Assembly (NCBI RefSeq): GCF_027409185.1
Contig: NC_084467.1
Span: forward strand, 19,321,001-19,385,000
DNA length: 64,000 nt
Direction: 5' to 3'
DNA from: Cynocephalus volans
Lineage: Eukaryota; Chordata; Mammalia; Dermoptera; Cynocephalidae
Positions 57,648 through 64,000 of the stretch are shown here, piece after piece (the stretch's first letter is position 1; every line of letters begins with the position of its first letter). A program made the translations under genes and the position numbers. The notes under the pieces were generated by a model. It searched no databases. It worked only from the letters and a program-made list of their open reading frames with translations, and had not been told where the DNA came from.

Positions 57648-58547
57648 GACAAGTGTCTGTAGTTCAGTGAGGCTGCAGCTTAGAAGTGAGGGATGGGGAG
57701 AGGGAGGATTGGCCCATGTGGTGAATCTAGATAAGGGAGTAGTAACCAAATCATAACGGGCTTTGTAGGTCACAGTAACTAGTTTGGATTTTATCTGTAG
57801 AACAATGGGGATCCACTGAAGGGTTTTAAGTTGGGAAAGGACAGGATTGACTTAAGAAAATCACTCTGCATATAGGTTGGAGATATCAGCCCTGAAGGCG
57901 GGGGGAAAGTGGTTAAAAAGCCATTTTCCACATAGGCAAATAATCCAAATGGCCTAAATTAAAGAGACAAGGGAGCTAAAAGGAAGTTGCCAGATTCACA
58001 AGCTTTTCAGTATTAAAAGAAGGGAAAGGGCAAGATTTGGTGGTTGTAGAGTGTGAGGAAGAGAGAAGAATGATGACAGGAATAAAGGTGGGCTTATTTA
58101 TTGAGAATGGAAAAACAAGGTTAGGAGCAAGTGGATGAAGATTAATTCATTTTGGGGTATGTTGAATTTGAGGTGCCTATAGGATATGCAAGTGAATGTC
58201 AGCAGGAAGTTGAAAATACAGGTCTGGGGCAGACCTGTGACTGAGATACATAGGTCTGGGATATGAAAGGTAAGTAAAACCAAGAGAGGACAGACAGGTC
58301 ACCTTTGTTCAGGGAAGAGAAAAGTGTCAATAACAGAACCACGAGGAAAACCAGCATTATAAGGACTGGCAGCAAAAGGGCAGAGAGTGAAGGAAGGCTA
58401 AAATAGAATGACTAATCAGAACCATAGAGGTCAGTGAGATGTGGGACATTGTGATTTCATAGTTTCATGTGGTCAAGTGGCTTTATGTTCTGAGGCCAGT
58501 CACTTCCCTGTCTTTGACCCTCTGACTAAGCTTTCATTTTACTCAAT

Positions 58548-59590
58548 AAATATTCATTGATCCTGTACTATGTGCCACTATTCTAAGTGCTAGGGAAACA
58601 TCAGTGAACAAAACAGACAAAAAGCCCTGACTTCAGGGAGCTTACATTTCTAGCGTGGGGAACAGACAATAAACATTTAAAATAGGTTAACAAATATTAG
58701 AAGGTGATAAATGTTATGAAAAAAATAAGAGTACAGTAAGGGGCATCAGGATGTAGAGAGGGTATGTGAGCAATTTCCAATAGGACAGTCAGAGTAGGCC
58801 CCACTGAATGACAATTGAGTAAAAATTTGAGGTTTGCCCAGTAGATATGTAGAGGCAGAGCATTCTAGGAAGAAATCACAACTAGTGCAAAAGCCTTGAA
58901 GCATACTTAGGAAGTTCAAGCAGTGAGCAGGGTTAGAGTACCAGGAGATGAGGTCAAGGAAGAAATATAGGGCATTGGGTAGGATTTTGGCTTTCGCTGA
59001 GAAAAATGACGGGCCATTGGAGGGTTTTGAGCAAAAAATTGTCATTCTGACTGCTACGATTAGAATAGATGCTGAGCGGCAAGGGTAGGAGCAAGGAGAC
59101 CAGGGAGGAGACTACTGTAGAAGCTCAAGCAAGAAATGACGGTGCCCTGAACTACGATTAAAGCAGAGTGGGTTTCTTGATGGCTTGGAAGTGGGATGTA
59201 AAGGAAAGGGGAGTCAAGGCTAACACCCAGGCTTGTGTCCTAAACCAAAGGAAAGATATTGCCATCAGCTGAGACAGGGGAGACTGTGGGAGGAGCAGGT
59301 CATTTGTTTGCTTTTGGTGGAGAGGGAGAGCAGGGTAGGAATCAAGAGTTCAGCCTGGCGTCCAAGTGGAAATGTCAGCCGGGCAGCTGGCTGTACAAGT
59401 TCAGGAGCGCAGTCTGAGCTGGAGATGCATGAATGTCGTCAGCATACGCTTGGTCTTTAAAACCAGGAGAGGAAATAAATACGTACTTTTAAGTGTGATG
59501 AGTGCCACGAAGAAAACGCAAGGGAGCGAGAGCGTGTAGGAGGGAATTTTACACAAGATGGCCAGAAGGCCTTTCTGAGAAAGGAAGGCA
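58548..59590 (-). mobile_element. Second L2 LINE, reverse
   Basis: ATTCATTGATCCTGTACTAT, CAGTGAACAAAACAGACAAA, AGCATTCTAGGAAGAAATC, GGGCCATTGGAGGGTTTTGA and CAAGTGGAAATGTCAGCC follow L2 antisense order. A short third L2-like piece covers 59465-59590. Confidence 0.75.
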
Positions 59591-60107
59591 TGCTTCTCTC
59601 GGAGAGAGAGGAGAGGGAAGAGGAAGCGCGTGGGGACACTGGTGGAGTGCGTCCCACCCCACAGCCAGAGCGGGGACAGTGAGGAGGTGGCGCTGGGCCG
59701 GCGAGGACCGCCCGCGGCCCTTGGCTCCTGCCTCTGGCGTGGTTACGGGCGGCTGAAACCGAAACTCATCTAATGGACACGTCCAGCTTCTAACAAAAGC
59801 CAAGCAAATTCGCCTAGAGTGCAGATTTCATTGATAAGACATAGCTCAACTACTTTCCAGCCAATCCTAGCAACTAATGAACTCGTAAAACCCACACAAT
59901 CACAACTTTTCTAACGACAGCGGGAGGCCGCAGGCTCCCTCCCGCGGGCGCAGGGGCCGCCTCACTCGCGTCACTCTGAGGTAACAGCCTTTCTCTTCAA
60001 CCGCTCCATGGAACCTCCAGGCGCGAGACCTCCCCCCCACTACGGATTGCAGGATGGGCCAGGCCCCGTTGCGCTAACCTGGCTGGTCACGCGCCACAAA
60101 AGGATTC

Positions 60108-60275
60108 GCTGGGCGGGGCGACCGAGGTCTCTTCTTCTGGCTCCCATTGGCTGCCGTCTCCAGGCTCGCCTCCCCTACTGGCTCCGGGGGGGCCTCGGGG
60201 CCCGGCAGAAGCTGACCCCTGGCGCACTGAGCAGGCGCGGCTTCGCGTCAGCTGGAGGGGGCGGGCGGGGCGGCG
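60108..60275 (+). promoter_or_regulatory. SRRM1: GC-box / inverted CCAAT cluster of the SRRM1 core promoter
   Basis: GGGCGGGGCG near 60111, an inverted CCAAT box (CCCATTGGCT) near 60143 and a run of overlapping GC boxes (GGGGCGGGCGGGGCGG) near 60257 precede the ATG by 105-270 bp. These match Sp1/KLF and NF-Y sites by eye; occupancy is inferred. Confidence 0.6.
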
Positions 60276-60380
60276 CGCGCTGCGTCCCGGCGCTCGGCTT
60301 TCCCTCTGCCGGTCCCGCCCTCCGTCGCGGCGGCGCGGTGCACCCTGGGATAGGGAGCGATCTCCGAGCGAGGCAGCAAG

Positions 60381-60401
60381 ATGGACGCGGGATTCTTCCG
60401 C
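60381..60401 (+). CDS. SRRM1: SRRM1 coding exon 1 (7 codons)
   Basis: It encodes only MDAGFFR. The ATG sits in GCAAGATGG, a good initiation context, and the donor CGC|GTAAGT is a near-perfect U1 match. Confidence 0.95.
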
Positions 60402-63400
60402 GTAAGTAGAAGCACGGGGATCTGAGGGGCCGGGAGGGGCTTCTCGGTAAGGCCCGGCAGGAGGCCTAAACTTGGGGCAGGGTCGCCAACGAGGGGAGGC
60501 TTCGGAGATCTTGAGGATCCCCCGTGCCGACGGACGCTCCCCCCTGCGCGGCGGCGGGGACCGGTGCGCCCCTGCGCAGTCTCCTCCTCCGGGATCGTCC
60601 CCCCTACGCGGCGGCGACGGTGGCCGGAAAATGGCGGCGAGAATGGGCCGGAGCGGTTCCTCGCTGCCCGCCTGCTTGGCGGGGCCTGCAGGCCGAGCCC
60701 CGGGCGTGAAGCGGGCCCTGGGGCCTAGCGGAGCCGCGAGGAGGAAGTCCCTAGGGGGAGGCCGGAGGGAATCCCAGAGGTGACTGGCGGCGGGAGGCTC
60801 CGAGCGTACGGTTGAGGCGGTACAGCCCAGGAGAGCGTGTGACGGAGAGGCGGGCAGGAAGCGGCGTTTGGCGGCCTCCCTTGAGAAAGCTGGTTTCCCC
60901 ATCCACCCACGTCTTTCTTCCTGGCCCTAGGCCTTCGCCAAGGCGCCTGGTCAGAGTTCGCGGGAGCTCCCGCCCAATTTGATAACCCTTCTGGGAGGGG
61001 AACTCTGACACTTTGCAGTTGGAACGTTTGAATCTGAGGCTCTTTGAGGGCAGCGAGTGCAACGAAAAGGACACGCGTGTGAGGAGGCAGGTGATGGGGC
61101 GAATCTACTCTCCTTCCCGCCTTCCACCTCCCCCCTCTTCACCCCCGTTTGTTTTATTTTTTCGGAGTCGGCTGGTGAAAAGTTGACTCTTACCTAAGCT
61201 TTCCAGGCGCTGCCCCGCCCATCGCCTGCAGGCAGGGAAGTTAACCTCGTTGTAGTCGGTCCTCCGGGCCCAGACTATCAGGCTGTGTGCTGGAGCCCGT
61301 TTGTCCCATATTCCACTCCTGTAGGAAATTAGCACTAGGTCGAGATCTAGATGAGTGGGAAGGGATACTTATGAGTATAAGACTAGAGTTGAGCAGCAGT
61401 GATCCCTTCAGAGCTTACAAGTTCTTTTAATGCAGAATGGAAATTTATAAAGACCAGTTGGTCTAAGCCATAACTCCACTTTCTGTAATACAGGTTAGCC
61501 TCTTCCACTTTCTGGAGCATATAATTTGCAGTTTGTATGTGTGTTTTTATGTTTTTAGTTGTTGTTTATTTGTTGTTGTTTTTCTAACCAGTAAGGGGAT
61601 CGCAACCCTCGTCACTGTGTGGTCTGCACCACGCTCAGCAAGTGAGCGCACCAGCCATCTCTATAAAGGATCCGAACCCGCGGCCTCAGCGCTACCAGCG
61701 CCGCACTCTCCCGAGTGAGCCACGGGGCCGGCCCTTGTATATGTGTTTTTAAAGGAAAAGGTGTAAAAGGGGAAGGCCAGGGCTTTAGTAAAAATATTTT
61801 GGCACTCCAAACCAGGCATTGAAATTCTTCTTTAATTGGCTTTAAATATGCCAACGAATTTTTCATCAAAAGTTGCAATATTATTCCAAGCATTTGACCT
61901 AAAACAGCCAGTTATTGGACTGTTCTTGGGTCATGCAAACAATAAGATAGTTAATTTATGGAACGATGGTTTTGTTTTGTTTTGTTTTTTAAAGATGACC
62001 AGTAAGGAGGTCTTAACGCTTGACTTGGTGTTGTCAGCACCACGCTATCCCAAGTGAGCGAACCGACCATACCTATATAGGGATCCGAACCCGTGATCTT
62101 GGTACCAACAACACCACACTCTCCCAAGAGAGCCACAGGCCGGCCCTGGACCAATAGTTTTAAACGAGCTTATTTTCACACCAGAATTTTCACACTGGTG
62201 ATGAGGTTTTTGTAATTTCTATCAAAGTGTTTTGTAGTAAATATTCAATATTTCCCATGGTGCAAAAGTAATATGTTGAAACAGAATTTTGTCAAATGTT
62301 TTCCCTTGAAAAGGAGTTCCAATAAAAAAAGAGCAAGGTGGTTGATAGGTACATTTTAAAATGAAGTTTGCTTTTGGTATTGGTAAAAATCGGAGAAAGA
62401 ATGCAGTTTTTAACACACTGCTTACAGTTCCTTAAATGTAGGAGTTAACTGGATTTAAGCTCTGAGTTAAAAGATTTTAGGGCAGTTATCTTTCTATTAC
62501 ACTGCTAACCAGATAATAAACTGAATATTTCAGTTAAGGTAGAAATGACATTTTGGTATGTGGCCATACCACCCTGAACACACCTGATCTCATCTGAACC
62601 CTGGTTAGTACTTGGATGGGAGACTGCCTGGGAATATGCAGTGCTGTAGGCTTTAAAGAAAGAAATTTTACTTTCTGTTTACTGAACTTCTGCCACGTGT
62701 CAGATACTTTACATATATCATTTCTGATATACACAGCAACCCCTGTCTTAACAAGCAAGGACACATCCTCAGAGAGGATAGATAACTTGCTTCGAGATCA
62801 TATGGCTAACTAGTGGCAGTTGGGATTCTAATCCAGGTTCTTTACCTTCCCAAACAAGATTTTCTTGATCACATTCAAAGGGACTGTGGCCAACTCAGTG
62901 AAACAATTAGTAGATTTCAGATCGTACAGCTGGTTGTTTCTGTGTTTAATTGAGCCAGTAGCAATGACAAAACAAAAAGACTAATTCATAATCACTTGAT
63001 CTTGTATATTGTAGTATTTGTAAGCTCTCATTTTTCCAGGTTCTTTCCTGAAATTGAATTTGTTAAGGTAAACGTGTGGAAAACTGACAACACAGTCCTG
63101 GGATGTTCTTTTTTCCTTTTCCTCTTGTTTGTATACATTGCCACAATAAACAGAAAAGCCTTATGTATCTATTAGCATAGGAAAAGATGTAAAAAGACAA
63201 ATCAAACGTAACATTGGTTATAGGGAAGGTGTTAGCTTTATGTTGTATACTGTTGTATTATATTTGACTTGTGTTGATGAGCGTATATTTTTTGATTTTA
63301 AAATACAGTCAAGTTTTCAAAATGTCAGCTACGTGGGGAAAAGGGTATACATTTTCCACCTATGAGTATTAGTTATGGTGTTTCTATCTACTTGATTACC

Positions 63401-64000
63401 CTATTTTGCCTTTAAAGGCCATAGCATCATTAGGTGATAGAATGTAAGGATTTAACTTTGAACCCTTAATTAAGATGTATTTCTCTTCCTATAGGGAACA
63501 AGTGCGGAACAGGACAATAGATTCAGCAACAAACAGAAGAAACTACTGAAGCAGCTGAAATTTGCAGAATGCCTAGAAAAAAAGGTATTCTTCTGGAGGG
63601 GATTATTTTGCATCTTTACAGCACAGTTGATTCACACATTTTGGGGTGGTTTGGAACATGTTCCATAAACTGAATGCTAAGAAAAACATTCATAATTGAA
63701 TCTTTGCCACCTTCTAATCACCACACACACAGTACAACCAAATAAGAATTAGCAAATTGTATTTATGCTAAAGAAAAAAATTTCATAAGCTAAAAGGAAC
63801 TTTGTTAGACAAAACTTTCACTTGAGCTTTCTTTTAGGATTGTGAAGTTATACTCAATAATCATTTGCATGTTTTTTCAGGTGGATATGAGCAAAGTAAA
63901 TTTGGAGGTTATAAAGCCTTGGATAACAAAACGAGTAACAGAAATCCTTGGGTTTGAAGATGATGTTGTGATTGAGTTTATATTCAACCAGCTGGAAGTG
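60381..64000 (+). CDS. SRRM1: SRRM1, serine/arginine repetitive matrix 1 (5' part, exons 1-3)
   Basis: Exons at 60381-60401, 63495-63584 and 63881-64000 encode the first 77 residues of SRRM1 (SRm160), a nuclear splicing coactivator that bridges SR proteins and the exon junction complex and binds nucleic acid through its PWI domain. The start MDAGFFR, the basic KQKKLLKQLKFAE helix and the Pro50-Trp51-Ile52 signature are visible; the PWI fold continues past the window. Exons 1 and 2 are multiples of three (21 and 90 nt), so both introns are phase 0. Splice sites are canonical (GTAAGT, ATAG, GTATTC, TTTCAG). The gene opens in a CpG island. No frameshift or odd residue is seen. The RS-rich C-terminal part lies outside. 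Confidence 0.96.
60624..60638 (+). promoter_or_regulatory. SRRM1: Fused ETS-YY1 site in SRRM1 intron 1
   Basis: CCGGAAAATGGCGGC joins an ETS core (CCGGAA) to a YY1 core (AAATGGCGGC). YY1 sites of this form often sit just downstream of a start site. This one is about 240 bp inside intron 1, still in the CpG island. Confidence 0.55.
61549..61733 (-). mobile_element. CYN-like SINE, dimer, reverse (SRRM1 intron 1)
   Basis: ACCAGTAAGGGGATCGCAAC to GAGCCACGGGGCCGGCCC. TTTGTAT(G/A)TGTGTTTTTA lies on both sides as an imperfect target duplication. Confidence 0.88.
61978..62147 (-). mobile_element. CYN-like SINE, dimer, reverse (SRRM1 intron 1)
   Basis: GTTTT-repeat tail, then GATGACCAGTAAGGAGGTC to GAGCCACAGGCCGGCCC. 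Confidence 0.88.
62556..62654 (+). pseudogene. 5S rRNA pseudogene with internal deletion
   Basis: The start (GTATGTGGCCATACCACCCT) and the end (TTGGATGGGAGAC, then GTGCTGTAGGCTTT) match 5S rRNA, but about 22 nt are missing between ATCTCATCTGA and CCTGGTTAG. That removes the region carrying the A-box and most of the loop. Length is 99 nt against about 121. It lies in SRRM1 intron 1. Confidence 0.92.
62672..62850 (-). mobile_element. MIR, reverse (SRRM1 intron 1)
   Basis: TGCCACGTGTCAGATACTTT, GATTCTAATCCAGGTTC, directly after the 5S pseudogene. Confidence 0.68.
62855..63480. other. SRRM1 intron 1, unique 3' part
   Basis: AT-rich and without recognised repeats; ends in the exon 2 acceptor. 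Confidence 0.5.
63495..63584 (+). CDS. SRRM1: SRRM1 exon 2
   Basis: Thirty codons between acceptor CCTATAG and donor GTATTC. It encodes the Lys-rich segment starting GTSAEQDNRF and ending AECLEKK, in phase 0 with both neighbours. Confidence 0.95.
63881..64000 (+). CDS. SRRM1: SRRM1 exon 3 (truncated by window edge)
   Basis: It follows acceptor GTTTTTTCAG and reads VDMSKVNLEVIKPWITKRV onward, with the PWI motif that names the domain. The frame is open to the last base, so exon and gene continue beyond the window. Confidence 0.95.
   Translation, partial: MDMSKVNLEVIKPWITKRVTEILGFEDDVVIEFIFNQLEV

Larger units (their letters stand above)
56945..58460 (-). mobile_element. L2 LINE, reverse, interrupted by nested SINEs
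   Basis: CAACAAATATTTATTGAGC start, GTCAGGTGATAAGTGCTATG, then after the SINEs GGATTTTATCTGTAGAACAA, GGGTTTTAAGTTGGG and TGAATTTGAGGTGCCTATAG. The order fits one antisense L2. Confidence 0.72.
59640..60960 (+). promoter_or_regulatory. SRRM1: CpG island and promoter of SRRM1
   Basis: A block dense in CpG spans the last part of the 5' flank, the 5' UTR, exon 1 and the start of intron 1, in sharp contrast to the CpG-poor surroundings. No TATA box is seen near the likely start; GC boxes and an inverted CCAAT lie within 275 bp upstream of the ATG. This is the usual build of a ubiquitously expressed gene. Confidence 0.85.

Noticed and set aside
59640-60380. Divergent gene sharing the SRRM1 CpG island
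   Set aside because: No splice-site or coding evidence on the minus strand upstream. A non-coding divergent transcript cannot be judged from sequence.
60087-60902. 271-codon open frame on the minus strand over the SRRM1 promoter
   Set aside because: It lies in a CpG island where stop codons are rare by composition. The translation is Pro/Arg/Ala-rich low-complexity sequence and crosses SRRM1 exon 1 antisense.
1-64000. CRISPR arrays, operons, integrons or bacterial defence genes
   Set aside because: No regularly spaced repeats; spliced vertebrate genes and mammalian retroelements throughout.

Overview
This is nuclear DNA of a placental mammal. Two single-copy protein-coding genes anchor it, both on the + strand: NCMAP (non-compact myelin-associated protein; three coding exons at 19734-25715, complete) and the 5' end of SRRM1 (serine/arginine repetitive matrix 1; exon 1 at 60381, running off the window at 64000). 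NCMAP followed by SRRM1 about 35 kb later is the order on human 1p36. The species is suggested by the young SINEs. There are about 20 copies of a tRNA-Ile-derived SINE (A box like TAGCTCAGTTGG, B box like GGTTCGGATCC), as monomers and head-to-tail dimers, resembling the CYN family of Dermoptera. I see no Alu, B1/B2 or carnivore/ungulate SINEs. A colugo is my best guess; this rests on recall of the SINE family and not on a search.

Layout. 1-19.7 kb: non-coding, presumably NCMAP intron 1 or 5' flank, with MIR, L2, L3/CR1, MER5A and MaLR-like fossils. 19.7-25.7 kb: NCMAP coding exons; intron 3 carries a perfect 62-bp tandem duplication. 25.7-42.5 kb: NCMAP 3' UTR, then intergenic DNA dominated by antisense LINE-1, a long L2 fossil, young SINEs with clear target-site duplications, a MORF4L1 retropseudogene fragment and a possible solo LTR. 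42.7-44.3 kb: a retrocopy of the 5' third of CNTRL (centriolin) bounded by a perfect 14-bp duplication; its 3' end looks like intronic read-through. 46.06-52.76 kb: a structurally complete but coding-defective gamma-type endogenous retrovirus on the minus strand (LTR, tRNA-Phe-type PBS, gag, pro, pol, env, PPT, LTR, 5-bp TSD). Its LTRs are nearly identical, but most of the reverse transcriptase and most of env are missing. 52.8-59.6 kb: MaLR-like LTRs, SINEs (one SINE inside the tail of another), a 213-bp poly(A)-ended retrocopy and two successive antisense L2 copies. 59.6-61.0 kb: the CpG-island promoter of SRRM1. 61-64 kb: SRRM1 intron 1 (two SINEs and a 5S rRNA pseudogene), exon 2, intron 2 and part of exon 3 encoding the start of the PWI domain.

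The two genes do not form a pathway. NCMAP encodes a small single-pass glycoprotein of peripheral myelin; SRRM1 encodes a ubiquitous splicing coactivator. I found no novel defence or biosynthetic system. The most unusual content is retrotransposition history: the CNTRL retrocopy that seems to preserve an intronically terminated transcript, the internally deleted young provirus, the nested SINEs and MITEs, and the intronic ETS-YY1 composite site in SRRM1.
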